In this document: positions 18,951 to 28,969 of the stretch, piece by piece
Layout of the letters: the number at the start of each line of letters is the position of its first letter
Numbering within the stretch: position 1 is the stretch's first letter
From: an uncultured Gammaproteobacteria bacterium
GTDB taxonomy: Bacteria; Pseudomonadota; Gammaproteobacteria; GCA-002705445; GCA-002716945
Direction: 5' to 3'
Assembly: GCA_902521725.1 (NCBI GenBank)
Contig: CABYTF010000001.1
Coordinates: 124,001 to 188,000, forward strand
DNA length: 64,000 nt
Made by a program: the position numbers and the translations under genes
The notes under the pieces: model-generated
Database searches by the model: none
What the model saw: only the letters and a program-made list of their open reading frames with translations
Told to the model about the DNA's origin: nothing

Positions 18951-21262
18951 CGCTTCGCACGAGTTCTTCTAGCCCTCCTTTTAGGAGCATTCTTGATCAT
19001 CTCAATACATGTATTTTCATCCAGTGATTGAGGTTCGATATCTTTTGGTACTCGAACATTTTTTTTCCCGTCTGTAATATAAGGCCCATACATTCCATTC
19101 AAAACCTTGATTCCAGATGACTCAAAAATTTTAATTTCTCTATTTGCATCAATCTCTCTTTTTTCTTCTATTCGAGATGTTGCTTCTTGTTCTGACAAGG
19201 AAAAAATATCAACTTCTTTCATCGAAACATTCGTTTTCCCGCATTTAACATATGGCCCAAATGGTCCAATATTAATTAAAATATCTTCTCCTTCGAATTC
19301 TCCAATTTTCTCAGGCAATTTAAATAATCGAATAGCATCATCTAGTGTGATAGCATCGATATTCTTTTTTTGTTCTGGCGTTAATGCTGCCCATTTTGGT
19401 TTCTCTTCATCATCTTTAGTGCCCATCTGAATTGTAGGACCGTACCTTGTGAGGCGAACAGTTACGGGCCTGTTAGTCTCTGGGTGGACTCCAAGATCTT
19501 TTAGTTCTCTTTGTTCAGATATATCAACAGTTTTAATTTTATCATCTAGATTATTTTTAAATGGTTTATACGTCTTCTCTACACAATCCATGTATTCTTT
19601 CTCACCATTTGCAATTTTATCTAAGTCTTGCTCTAGCCTTGCAGTAAAATCAAAGTCTACCAAATCATTCTTGAAGTGATTTATGAGGGTTTCATAAACA
19701 ACTTTTGCTAGGGCAGTGGGTTGAAAATTACTCTTATCTGGATCTACATAATTACTTTCCATAATTTTATTAATTATTGTAACGTAGGTGGAGGGCCTAC
19801 CAATTCCAAGTTCCTCAAGTGCTTGAATTAGACTTGCTTGATTATATCTCGCCGGGGGTTGAGTAAATTTTTGTTCTGTTTTTACGGAGTCAACATTTAA
19901 TTCATCATTTATTTTAAGACTTTCAAGAATTTTTTTATTTTCTTTCTCTTTTTCATCATTATCACCAAAGCTATATACTTCTTTAAAACCTGGGAAATCC
20001 AAATATGACCCAGAAAATTTGAACAGAAAATCATTTCCCGCTAATAAATCTATTGATACTGTTTTACTTATGGAGTCTTTCATCTGTGATGCTAAAGCCC
20101 TTTTCCATATCAAATCATAAAGACGATAATCATTTTCTTCTAAATATTTTTTTATTTTGTCGGGCGTATTAAACATTGATGTAGGTCTAATTGCCTCATG
20201 TGCCTCTTGTGCATTTTTTGTTTTACCTTTATATACTCTAACTTCATCTGATGCGAGCCCTTGGTGATTATTATTCAAGTAGGCAGAGATATCATCTAAT
20301 GCATCCTTTGATAAACTTGTCGAGTCTGTCCTCATATAACTAATCAGCCCTTCAGGTTGTCCAGCTCCTATGTCCATACCTTGGTATAACCTTTGGGCTA
20401 TTGCCGAGGTTTGTTTAACTGACAATCCCAGACTAGTGTATGCAGTTTGTTGAAGAGATGCTGTTGTGAAGGGCGCCCTTGGTTTTGTTTTCCTCTGTCC
20501 ATGCTTTATATTTGATACTCTGACTTTGTCATGTTCTTCAATCATAGACTTAATCTCATTTGCCTTTTTGGAATCATTTATGATAGTTATGTTATCTTTT
20601 TTCACTTTTTCGCCTTTTATCTGAGATAAATCAATTTCAATATTTCTCTGACTGTTTGAAACACTTGCAGTGATATTCCAAAATTCTTCAGGAATGAAGG
20701 CATTTATTTTTATTTCTCGTTCTACGATTAGTCTCAATGCAGGACTCTGGACTCTCCCAGCACGTGCGTCTCTACTAACCTTTTTCCATAAAAATTCTGA
20801 AATGTCATAACCCATGAGGTAGTCAAGCGTTCTTCTTGCTAGGTATGCATCCCATAAACTCGTTGATATTGATCTTGGCTTCTTTAGTGCTTCGGTCACA
20901 GCATTTTTTGTAATCTCATTGAAGACTACTCTATGTGTTTCTTTTTCTTTAAGTATTTTTGCTTTATCTAAAATATCATATAAATGTTTGGAGATGGCTT
21001 CCCCCTCTCTATCTGGATCGGTTGCAAAGTATATAACATCAGCATCTTTCGTGAATTTTTTAATGTCATCAATTACTGTTTTCTTATTATTTGAAACTTT
21101 CCAAATGGGTTTAAACCCTTGATCTACATCTATCCCTTTTCTAGCAGAGGAAACAAGATCTCTTACATGGCCTACAGACGCTATTACCTTAAAATCTGGA
21201 CCAAGAAATTTCTCTATACTTTTAACTTTAGTGGGAGATTCCACAATCATTAAGTTTTTCAT
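18947..21262 (-). CDS. topA: DNA topoisomerase I
   Basis: This type IA topoisomerase relaxes negative supercoils. The toprim domain has IVESPTKVKSI at the start and DPDREG at 82-87; the active tyrosine is Tyr309 in ISYMRTDS. From about residue 580 the C terminus carries repeats of the type RLTRYGPTIQMG, INIGPFGPYVKCG and GMYGPYITDGKKNV, ending in a basic tail. I see no four-cysteine zinc ribbons, unlike E. coli TopA (865 aa). Start ATG at 21262. Confidence 0.95.
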   Translation of the reverse strand: MKNLMIVESPTKVKSIEKFLGPDFKVIASVGHVRDLVSSARKGIDVDQGFKPIWKVSNNKKTVIDDIKKFTKDADVIYFATDPDREGEAISKHLYDILDKAKILKEKETHRVVFNEITKNAVTEALKKPRSISTSLWDAYLARRTLDYLMGYDISEFLWKKVSRDARAGRVQSPALRLIVEREIKINAFIPEEFWNITASVSNSQRNIEIDLSQIKGEKVKKDNITIINDSKKANEIKSMIEEHDKVRVSNIKHGQRKTKPRAPFTTASLQQTAYTSLGLSVKQTSAIAQRLYQGMDIGAGQPEGLISYMRTDSTSLSKDALDDISAYLNNNHQGLASDEVRVYKGKTKNAQEAHEAIRPTSMFNTPDKIKKYLEENDYRLYDLIWKRALASQMKDSISKTVSIDLLAGNDFLFKFSGSYLDFPGFKEVYSFGDNDEKEKENKKILESLKINDELNVDSVKTEQKFTQPPARYNQASLIQALEELGIGRPSTYVTIINKIMESNYVDPDKSNFQPTALAKVVYETLINHFKNDLVDFDFTARLEQDLDKIANGEKEYMDCVEKTYKPFKNNLDDKIKTVDISEQRELKDLGVHPETNRPVTVRLTRYGPTIQMGTKDDEEKPKWAALTPEQKKNIDAITLDDAIRLFKLPEKIGEFEGEDILINIGPFGPYVKCGKTNVSMKEVDIFSLSEQEATSRIEEKREIDANREIKIFESSGIKVLNGMYGPYITDGKKNVRVPKDIEPQSLDENTCIEMIKNAPKRRARRTRAKR

Positions 21263-21342
21263 ACGTATACCATGCTTAATTATTCTATTTTTTACTTTAT
21301 ACTATCAAAATAACGATAAGTACAAGATATTAGAATAAAAAA

Positions 21343-21879
21343 ATGACTTTGAGAAGTATTCTTCATTACCCAGATAACAGGCTAAGACAACATTGCCCGG
21401 AGCATACATCCTTTGACGACAGCTTAAAAGAGTTAGTTTCAGACATGTTTGAGACAATGTATCATGAAAAAGGCATTGGACTATCTGCTATTCAAATCAA
21501 CGTAATTACACGCGTTATAACGATTGATGTTTCCAAAGAACACAATCAAAAACTTGTTTTGATAAATCCAGTTATTTTAGAAATGAGCGAACCTATCCTC
21601 TTCGACGAGGGATGCCTTTCTGTCCCTGGATTTTATGAAAAAGTCGAGAGATTTAATCATATTAAATATGAAGCAAGAGATGTTGATGGAAATAAGTTCA
21701 ATTCAGAAGCATCAGAACTTTTAGCTGTTTGCATTCAACATGAAATAGATCATCTTGATGGCAAGATATTTGTTGATTATCTATCAGATATGAAAAGATC
21801 TAAGATTGAGAAAGGTTTAACAAAACAAAAAAACAATAACACAAGCCCACATAGAACAGAGAATCCATATATCAAATGA
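21343..21879 (+). CDS. def: Peptide deformylase
   Basis: This metalloenzyme removes the N-formyl group from nascent proteins. The three motifs are GIGLSAIQ (44-51; Ser replaces the usual Ala), EGCLSVPG with metal ligand Cys91, and HEIDH at 133-137. Length 178 aa is normal. It begins a long plus-strand run extending to 33170. A TATACT element at 21298-21303 could be its -10 box. Confidence 0.95.
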   Translation: MTLRSILHYPDNRLRQHCPEHTSFDDSLKELVSDMFETMYHEKGIGLSAIQINVITRVITIDVSKEHNQKLVLINPVILEMSEPILFDEGCLSVPGFYEKVERFNHIKYEARDVDGNKFNSEASELLAVCIQHEIDHLDGKIFVDYLSDMKRSKIEKGLTKQKNNNTSPHRTENPYIK

Positions 21880-22820
21880 AGAGTTTGAAAATTATTTTCT
21901 TTGGTAGTCCCTATTACTCAGTTCCTTTATTAGATAAGACTATTGAATTAGGTCATGATGTATCGCTAGTCGTTTCTCAAGGTACTACTAAAACACGTCG
22001 AGGAAAAGTTATTAAGACACCTGTTCATCAATGTTGTGAAGAAAAAAATATTAAATACATACTCCCAGATCGGTTCAGTGATTCTGTGACTAAAAAGATT
22101 ATGAGTTCCAATTATGACCTTGGTATAATTTATGCATATGGCAAGTTAGTTCCCATAAGTTTAATAGATCATTGCAAGTACGGGATTATGAATTTACATT
22201 GTTCATTGCTACCTAGGTACAGAGGCGCAGCTCCAATACAACATGCACTTATTAACGGCGAGGAATATACTGGTTATACTTTTTTCAGGATAAACGAGAA
22301 ATTAGACGAGGGTAATATTATACTTCAAGAAAGATACCAAATTTTAGAAAGTGATAATTGTTCATCAATTCAAGATAGTTTGACAGAGTTAGCAGTAAAT
22401 AATTTATCAGTTGCTATCAACAGGCTAACTCAAGGAGAATTCCTAGATAGTGACCAACCTGATGAAATTTCATATGCGAATAAGATCCAAAAAGAAGACA
22501 GTATTTTTTACTGGGATTTAGATGTCGTTACTATTTTTAATAGAATCAGAGCACTAAGCACATGGCCTGTTGCACGAACAAACTTACTAGGAGAGGATAT
22601 TAAAATTATAGATGCTAATTATATTCAACAGGATCATGATATGGCTTTTGGTGAGATCAAGGCTTTTTCAAAAGACGAATTGCTTGTGAGTGCAAAAGGA
22701 GGATACATATCAATTAATAAACTACAACTCGAGGGGAAAAAGATCATTACAAAAAGAGATTTATTTAACTCTAACTCAGAATTCAAAGATAGATTACTCA
22801 ATAATCTCGGTTTAAATTAG
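21876..22820 (+). CDS. fmt: Methionyl-tRNA formyltransferase
   Basis: It formylates initiator Met-tRNA. Conserved segments: IIFFGSPYYSVPLL at the N terminus and NLHCSLLPRYRGAAPIQHAL with the catalytic Asn-His, followed by EKLDEGNI. Length 314 aa is typical. The start overlaps def as ATGA. In most gammaproteobacteria rsmB comes next; here trkA follows directly after 58 bp. Confidence 0.95.
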   Translation: MKSLKIIFFGSPYYSVPLLDKTIELGHDVSLVVSQGTTKTRRGKVIKTPVHQCCEEKNIKYILPDRFSDSVTKKIMSSNYDLGIIYAYGKLVPISLIDHCKYGIMNLHCSLLPRYRGAAPIQHALINGEEYTGYTFFRINEKLDEGNIILQERYQILESDNCSSIQDSLTELAVNNLSVAINRLTQGEFLDSDQPDEISYANKIQKEDSIFYWDLDVVTIFNRIRALSTWPVARTNLLGEDIKIIDANYIQQDHDMAFGEIKAFSKDELLVSAKGGYISINKLQLEGKKIITKRDLFNSNSEFKDRLLNNLGLN

Positions 22821-22878
22821 TATTAAATATATACAATTAACTTTTAGATGATGTAGAATTGTCACCAAAGCAACATCC

Positions 22879-24249
22879 ATGAAAAAAATAGCAGTATTAG
22901 GTGGAGGACAAGTTGGCGCTTCTGTCGCCAAGATCCTTACTGATGATGGAAATGATATTACCCTAGTGGATAATAATGTATCTGTGCTAGAGGATCTACA
23001 AGAAGACAATGATATAAAAACCATACAAGGAAACGCATCATCACCTTCGGTTCTTAATCAAGTGGAGTTAAGCGACTGCGATATCTTAATTGCGACAACT
23101 GCAAGCGATGAGGTTAATTTAGTTTCATGTCATCTGGCAAAAAAAATGTTCAATGTTCCAAATGTTATTGCAAGGCTGAGAAATGCAGAGTACCGAGAAG
23201 AGACATCTGATTTTAACCTTGATTTATTTTCTATTGATTCAATAATCAGCCCCAGTCTTCTTGTTACCGATTTTATCAAAAATATCATAGAACATCCTGG
23301 AGCATTTCAAGCTTTTGATTTTGCTGATGGCAAATTACAAGTCATTGGTGTAACTGTTCTAAAAGATGGCCCACTAGCTGGCAAAAAACTCTCAGAATTT
23401 AAAAAACATATGCCGAATGTGAATGTAAATGTTATCGCAATATATAGAGATAGGAAATCACTTCCAGTGAATGGCTCATCCTTAATAGAAACAGGAGATG
23501 ATGTATTTTTTTTAGCAACTGAAGAAAATATGCGATTCATGAGTGAGTTACGAAAGAATCAGTCCCGTGTAGAAAATATAATGATAGCTGGAGGTGGAAA
23601 TGTAGGAACTATTCTTGCAGCAAAGTTATCAGAGAAATTCTCAACCAAGATAATAGAAAAAAATCAGTCAAGATCGAAATATCTCTCAGAAACTCTAGAG
23701 GGTGTCGTAGTTTTGAATGATGATATATCCGATGAATCACTCTTAGAGAATGAGGGAATAAAAGACGTTGATTTTTTTTGTAGTGTTACAAATGATGATC
23801 AAATGAATATTTTATCATCTAAGCTAGCGAAGGATCTTGGTGCGAAAAAATCGATCGCAATAATAAATAAGCCTTCATATCGCAAGTTAGTCTCTAAAGA
23901 GATAGATGTTGTTGTATCACCTGAAGATGTAACAATTGGTTCACTTTTAGCGTCTGTAAGAGCAAGTGATGTTGTAAAAGTCCATTCCTTAGGCTTTGGC
24001 GAAGCAGAATTGTTTGAGGTTATTATTCATGGAGATAAAAATACTTCAAAAGTTGTTAGTAAAAAAATATCTGATCTCGAACTACCTCAAGGTTGTAGAA
24101 TAGGTGCCATATATAGAAATGAGAGTGTAATACTTGCACAAGGTGACATAGAGATATGTAGTGAAGATAGATTAATTATATTTCTATTAAATAAGAGAGA
24201 CTTTCCGAAACTGGCAAAACTGTTTCAAGTTGGGATTGGATTCTTTTAA
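22879..24249 (+). CDS. trkA: Trk potassium uptake regulatory NAD-binding subunit TrkA
   Basis: TrkA gates the TrkH potassium channel from the cytoplasm. Its 456 aa consist of two RCK halves, each beginning with a Rossmann motif: LGGGQVGASVA at about residue 6 and AGGGNVGTILA at about residue 237. Each is followed by a TrkA-C domain. It lies directly upstream of trkH with no gap. Confidence 0.95.
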   Translation: MKKIAVLGGGQVGASVAKILTDDGNDITLVDNNVSVLEDLQEDNDIKTIQGNASSPSVLNQVELSDCDILIATTASDEVNLVSCHLAKKMFNVPNVIARLRNAEYREETSDFNLDLFSIDSIISPSLLVTDFIKNIIEHPGAFQAFDFADGKLQVIGVTVLKDGPLAGKKLSEFKKHMPNVNVNVIAIYRDRKSLPVNGSSLIETGDDVFFLATEENMRFMSELRKNQSRVENIMIAGGGNVGTILAAKLSEKFSTKIIEKNQSRSKYLSETLEGVVVLNDDISDESLLENEGIKDVDFFCSVTNDDQMNILSSKLAKDLGAKKSIAIINKPSYRKLVSKEIDVVVSPEDVTIGSLLASVRASDVVKVHSLGFGEAELFEVIIHGDKNTSKVVSKKISDLELPQGCRIGAIYRNESVILAQGDIEICSEDRLIIFLLNKRDFPKLAKLFQVGIGFF

Positions 24250-25689
24250 ATGAACTATTATCAAATACTTAAGATCACAGGTATTATTTTACTGATTTTT
24301 AGTCTGTTTATATTGATTCCAATAAGCGCTGCATTCTTTTATGGGGAGAGCATAGATAATTTTCTTCAATCTTTTTTAATAATTTTTTTTGTAGGCCTCC
24401 TTACATACTTTCCAAATAAAAAAGAAAGATCACAAATCAAAATACGTGAAGGATTTTTAATTGTAGCAATATTCTGGTTTGTCTTAAGCTTTTTTGGAGC
24501 TATTCCATTTCTCATGGATGATAGTCTAAAATTCAGCCTAGTAGATGCTGTTTTTGAATCTGCATCTGGTTGGACAACGACTGGTGCTACTGTAGTATCA
24601 AATATTGATAACCTTAATAAACCTCTTCTTCTATACAGGCAGTTACTTCAATGGTTAGGAGGTATAGGAATTGTAGTTTTAGTGCTCGCCATTCTTCCTA
24701 TTTTAGGAGTTGGAGGCATGTACTTGTATAAGGCTGAGACCTCATCTCCAGTTAAGGATAATAAACTTTCACCCAGAATCACAGAAACAGCAAAGAGCTT
24801 GTGGGGCGTATACATCGTACTAACTATCGCCTGTGCAGTACTATATAAAATTGCAGGTATGAGCTATTTTGATGCTATCGGGCATAGTTTTTCTACTGTA
24901 TCTATAGGGGGATTTTCTACACATAATGCAAGCATTGGATTTTATTCAAGTGATCTAATAAAGATTATATGTATGGTTTTCATGTTTTTGTCTGCGTTAA
25001 ATTTTGTCTTGCATTTTTTATTTTATAAAAACAAATCTCTGACGGTTTACACATCTAATTCAGAAATGAAATCATTTCTTTTGATAATTATTATTTTATT
25101 GTTGCTAGTAGCCATCTTCTCTACTGGCGGCAGGATTCAGTCGATCGAGAATATTGATATTATGTTTCATATTCTTTCATTTGCTACCACATCTGGTTTT
25201 ACTGTATCAAACTACAGTAATTGGCCTACTTTTATAATAACTATTGTCTTCTTATCAAGTTTCATTGGCGCGTGTGCGGGTTCTGCTGGTGGAGGAATGA
25301 AAGTTATAAGGTTTACTATTGCATTGAAATCAATCAAAAAGCAACTACTAAAAGTGATACATCCAAAAGCAGAAATAACAATAAAAGTGAATGATAAAAA
25401 AGTTGATGATATGACAATAGAGACAATATTATCTTTCATAATCCTCTACATAATATTGTTTTTTACAGCATCAATATTAATAATGCTGTCAGGACATGAC
25501 GTAGTAACATCTTTTTCATCAGTCGCAGCATGCATAAATAACTTAGGCCCTGCTTTAGGTGACGCATACGGGAATTACGCATCGTTAAATGATTTTTCAA
25601 AATCATTGTTACTTCTCATGATGATAATAGGTAGGTTAGAAATATTTACCTTCATCATTCTCATAACAAAATATTTTTGGAAATACTAA
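24250..25689 (+). CDS. trkH: Trk potassium uptake protein TrkH
   Basis: This is the ion-conducting membrane subunit. Four pore-loop selectivity-filter segments can be picked out: TTGATV, SIGGFST, ATTSGFTV and NNLGPALG, each with the conserved Gly. About ten membrane helices are visible in 479 aa. The ATG immediately follows the trkA stop. With TrkA it gives a complete low-affinity K+ uptake system. Confidence 0.95.
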   Translation: MNYYQILKITGIILLIFSLFILIPISAAFFYGESIDNFLQSFLIIFFVGLLTYFPNKKERSQIKIREGFLIVAIFWFVLSFFGAIPFLMDDSLKFSLVDAVFESASGWTTTGATVVSNIDNLNKPLLLYRQLLQWLGGIGIVVLVLAILPILGVGGMYLYKAETSSPVKDNKLSPRITETAKSLWGVYIVLTIACAVLYKIAGMSYFDAIGHSFSTVSIGGFSTHNASIGFYSSDLIKIICMVFMFLSALNFVLHFLFYKNKSLTVYTSNSEMKSFLLIIIILLLLVAIFSTGGRIQSIENIDIMFHILSFATTSGFTVSNYSNWPTFIITIVFLSSFIGACAGSAGGGMKVIRFTIALKSIKKQLLKVIHPKAEITIKVNDKKVDDMTIETILSFIILYIILFFTASILIMLSGHDVVTSFSSVAACINNLGPALGDAYGNYASLNDFSKSLLLLMMIIGRLEIFTFIILITKYFWKY

Positions 25690-25690
25690 A

Positions 25691-26665
25691 ATGCAAAAAG
25701 CATTCATATCAAAAAATAATCCGTTTAATGAGCATCCATCTCAAGGAGAGCAGTTCTCATTTACCTACCTCTACCCGAAGTACTGGATTATATGGGTCTT
25801 CCTATCTTTGACACTATTGATTGCATACTTTCCTGCCAGGATTAGAGCAGTCATGGGAACGGCTTTAGGTAAATTACTGTTTAAATTTAGTAAATCAAAA
25901 AGAGAAATTACGAGAAAAAATTTATCTATGACTTTTAAGAATCTAGATGACAAGGGCATTAGTAATCAATCTAAACTTTTTTTCAAGCATCTAGGCCATA
26001 TGTACATAAATCTCCCTTTGTTATGGTGGAGATCTGATAAGTATTTACAACAACTGATAATCAAAAGTGATTTACATTTGATTGATGAAATCTTAGATAA
26101 TAAACAGAGTGTTATTCTGCTGGCACCACATACACTTTCGTTAGACTTTGGTGGCAGAGCTTTATCAAAGTTCAATTTGTTAAGCATATATAAACCATTT
26201 AAAAATAATTTGATGAATTGGTTTATTGGTAAATCAAGAAGTAAAGCCACTGATAAAGTAATAGTCTATCCAAGAGAAAAAAATAGCTTTAAAAGCATAA
26301 TAAAAAAAATGAAAAAACCATGTGTTTTATATTTGCTAGCAGATGAGGATATAAGTTTAGATGATTCAATCTTTACTGATTTCTTTGATACTCAAAAGGC
26401 AACTCTAAAATCAATTAGCAAGCTGGCGAAATTGACAAATTCTAAAGTTCTTCCCTGCATGTGCACATATAACTTTGAGTCAAACGATTATTTTTTTAAA
26501 GTCTTTCCTGAACTTGATAATTTTCCTTCTAATAATATCGATGAAGACTGCTTGAAAATAAATATGTGTCTTCAGCAACAGATTCTTTTTGATGTCTCGC
26601 AATACATGTGGACATTAAGAATTTACAAACATAGACCAGACGGATCTGATGTTTATAAGATATAA
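25691..26665 (+). CDS. Lipid A biosynthesis acyltransferase (LpxL/LpxM family)
   Basis: This late acyltransferase adds a secondary acyl chain to the lipid A precursor at the inner membrane. One N-terminal hydrophobic anchor (about 30-48) precedes the catalytic HX4D motif HTLSLD at 147-152. The C terminus YMWTLRIYKHRPDG is the usual WxxRxxKxRP-like signature. Length 324 aa fits. Which acyl chain and position it serves cannot be told from sequence. It starts 1 nt after trkH. Confidence 0.88.
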   Translation: MQKAFISKNNPFNEHPSQGEQFSFTYLYPKYWIIWVFLSLTLLIAYFPARIRAVMGTALGKLLFKFSKSKREITRKNLSMTFKNLDDKGISNQSKLFFKHLGHMYINLPLLWWRSDKYLQQLIIKSDLHLIDEILDNKQSVILLAPHTLSLDFGGRALSKFNLLSIYKPFKNNLMNWFIGKSRSKATDKVIVYPREKNSFKSIIKKMKKPCVLYLLADEDISLDDSIFTDFFDTQKATLKSISKLAKLTNSKVLPCMCTYNFESNDYFFKVFPELDNFPSNNIDEDCLKINMCLQQQILFDVSQYMWTLRIYKHRPDGSDVYKI

Positions 26666-26671
26666 TAAATT

Positions 26672-27601
26672 GTGCAATTTTATAAAATATCAAAACCATT
26701 CAATACCCATCTTCTTAAGGTCAGTGATATTCACGAAATATATGTGGAGGAGTATGGAAACCCCCATGGAATACCGATGCTATTTCTTCATGGTGGCCCT
26801 GGAGCAGGAACATCTCCTATTTATCAAAAATTTTTTGACCCAAAAAAATATCATCTCATTATGTTCGATCAAAGGGGATGTGGTAAATCAAAACCATATG
26901 GAGAGACGAAAGAAAATACAACTAGTGATCTTATCTCAGATATAAACCTTATTCTCGAAAATTTCTCTATAGATAAAATTAATATTTATGGTGGATCATG
27001 GGGCTCTACATTAGCACTTTTATATGCAGAGAATAATCCAGAGAGGGTAGCAACACTTACATTGAGAGGTGTTTTTTTATGCCGAAGTGATGATATCAAA
27101 TGGTTTTATCAACATGGAGCTTCAGAGATATATCCTCATTACTGGGAAAAATATTTATCTATAGTTAGTAAATCAAAGAGAAATGACATTTTATCTGCTT
27201 ATCATGAAATGATTCATTCGTCTGATGAGATTACATCAAAAAGAGCTTGCAAAGAGTGGTCACTCTGGGAAGGAAGATCATCCTGTTTACTCCCATCAAA
27301 TGAAGTAATTGACGCATTTGATGAATGTGCAATATCACTAGCAAAAATAGAGTCTCATTATTTTATCAATGACTGCTTCATAGAAGAGAACCAAATATTA
27401 AAAAACATTAACCTCATCAGTGATATCCCATGTTGGATAGTTCACGGCCAGTACGATGTTGTCTGCCCGATCAGACAAGCTTATGATTTGCAGGTAGTGT
27501 ATCCAAAATCTAATCTAATAATTGCTAAAGACGCGGGACATTCAGTTTTAGAACCTACTATAAGTAAGGAATTAGTTAAGATATTCGATGACATTATTTA
27601 A
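26672..27601 (+). CDS. pip: Proline iminopeptidase
   Basis: This alpha/beta-hydrolase releases N-terminal proline from peptides. Family motifs: HGGPG at 40-44, DQRGCGKS at 66-73 and the nucleophile elbow GGSWGS with Ser109, followed by ENNPERV and LRGVFL. Length 309 aa is typical. The start is GTG seven bases after the previous stop; the Shine-Dalgarno is weak. Confidence 0.9.
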   Translation: MQFYKISKPFNTHLLKVSDIHEIYVEEYGNPHGIPMLFLHGGPGAGTSPIYQKFFDPKKYHLIMFDQRGCGKSKPYGETKENTTSDLISDINLILENFSIDKINIYGGSWGSTLALLYAENNPERVATLTLRGVFLCRSDDIKWFYQHGASEIYPHYWEKYLSIVSKSKRNDILSAYHEMIHSSDEITSKRACKEWSLWEGRSSCLLPSNEVIDAFDECAISLAKIESHYFINDCFIEENQILKNINLISDIPCWIVHGQYDVVCPIRQAYDLQVVYPKSNLIIAKDAGHSVLEPTISKELVKIFDDII

Positions 27602-28364
27602 ACAGATTTTTGGGTTAGCACTATTCGTATTAGCAGTAAATTATTTCTACCCCGCACAAAAAAAACCAGATCTTGTAAGAGAGAGAATGATTTATGACCA
27701 AAGCCTAAGCGAAGTTTTTGATGGTGAGCACAGTTATATAAATTATAAGTATGGAAAATTCTCATCCCTAGAAATTTATAATGACGACAAAGATTCTGCC
27801 ATTTTATATCTTCATGGAAGAGGTCTTAGTCCTAATGATTATAATCTCGCTCACCCAATTAGGACCCAGTTCAGCGGTAATTTTAATACATACAATATTC
27901 AACTACCTGTACTAGAAAAAGGATCAACTTATAACGATTATGTAGATATACTCTATGACTCTGATCAGAGGATAATCTCAGCAATCGAATATATTTCATC
28001 AAAAAACGATAGATTAGTAATCATTGCTCATAGTTGTGGAGTTCATATGCTAATGTCATTTATTGAGAATTTTCATTTACCCCCGCAAGTAATAGCAATA
28101 GTCATGGTTGGTAGTGGAGCTGTAGATAAAGGACAAAAACTAGTAACAGAATATCCTTATCATAAGATAAATATACCAATACTTGATATTTATGGTGAAT
28201 ACGATTTTGACTTAGTTCTTAAAGAAGCGTCTAAACGAAAAAAATTAATTAAAAGAATAAGTGAAAAATCATTGCAATACGAAATTAAATCATCCAGCCA
28301 CTATCATGAGGATAATGCTGATAAAGTAATTCAGATCGTAAAGAAATGGCTAAGTGACAAATAA
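27588..28364 (+). CDS. Alpha/beta-hydrolase with N-terminal membrane anchor or signal
   Basis: This 258 aa protein begins with a hydrophobic stretch (about 5-20, FKQIFGLALFVLAVNYF), so it is probably exported or membrane-tethered. The hydrolase core shows LHGRG at 75-79 and a nucleophile elbow AHSCG with Ser149; GEYDFD and the C-terminal SSHYHED offer the acid and histidine. I do not recognise a specific family or substrate. It overlaps pip by 14 nt, and hisB follows 17 nt later. Confidence 0.7.
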   Translation: MTLFKQIFGLALFVLAVNYFYPAQKKPDLVRERMIYDQSLSEVFDGEHSYINYKYGKFSSLEIYNDDKDSAILYLHGRGLSPNDYNLAHPIRTQFSGNFNTYNIQLPVLEKGSTYNDYVDILYDSDQRIISAIEYISSKNDRLVIIAHSCGVHMLMSFIENFHLPPQVIAIVMVGSGAVDKGQKLVTEYPYHKINIPILDIYGEYDFDLVLKEASKRKKLIKRISEKSLQYEIKSSSHYHEDNADKVIQIVKKWLSDK

Positions 28365-28381
28365 TATAATAATATAGGCGC

Positions 28382-28969
28382 ATGAGAAAGATAAGCGAAT
28401 CAAGAAAAACTAAGGAGACAGATATTAGCCTATCTTTAAACTTAGATGGCTCGGGCATAAGTAATTTAAAAGCCAACCTGCCTTTTCTTGAGCATATGCT
28501 TGATCAAACTACCAGATATTCATCGATTGATCTAGATTTAGATGCCAAAGGTGATCTCGAAATCGATGCTCACCATACTGTAGAGGACATTGGCATCACT
28601 CTTGGGTCAGCCTTTGACAAAGCACTCGGGGATAAAAAAGGCATACAGAGATTTGGTTATGCCTACATCCCGCTGGATGAGTCACTATCTAGGGTAGTAG
28701 TGGATTTTTCTGGTAGACCAGGATTAACATACAATGTTACCTATCCAAGAGCGAGGGTCGGAGAGTTTGATGTTGAACTTTTGAGTGAATTTTTTCATGG
28801 CTTCACAAATCACGCCAAAGCAACAATACATATTGATAATATTCGTGGCAAGAATGCGCACCATATTGCTGAGACGATCTTCAAAGCATTCGGACGAGCT
28901 TTGAAAATGGCTGTTTCTTTAGACGCAAAAAATATAGATAAGATTCCTTCGACAAAAGAATTTCTTTAA
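28382..28969 (+). CDS. hisB: Imidazoleglycerol-phosphate dehydratase
   Basis: It catalyses the sixth step of histidine synthesis. Metal-binding motifs: [20 protein letters not shown] in the first half, and FHGFTNHA then [17 protein letters not shown] in the second. At 195 aa it is the monofunctional dehydratase, without the phosphatase domain of enteric HisB. It starts hisB-hisH-hisA-hisF-hisE; the upstream gap is 17 nt, too short for an attenuator. Confidence 0.95.
   Translation: MRKISESRKTKETDISLSLNLDGSGISNLKANLPFLEHMLDQTTRYSSIDLDLDAKGDLEIDAHHTVEDIGITLGSAFDKALGDKKGIQRFGYAYIPLDESLSRVVVDFSGRPGLTYNVTYPRARVGEFDVELLSEFFHGFTNHAKATIHIDNIRGKNAHHIAETIFKAFGRALKMAVSLDAKNIDKIPSTKEFL

Noticed and set aside
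26649-26945. Plus-strand open frame of 98 codons overlapping pip
   Set aside because: It is in another frame of pip, whose HGGPG and DQRGCGKS motifs confirm the coding frame.
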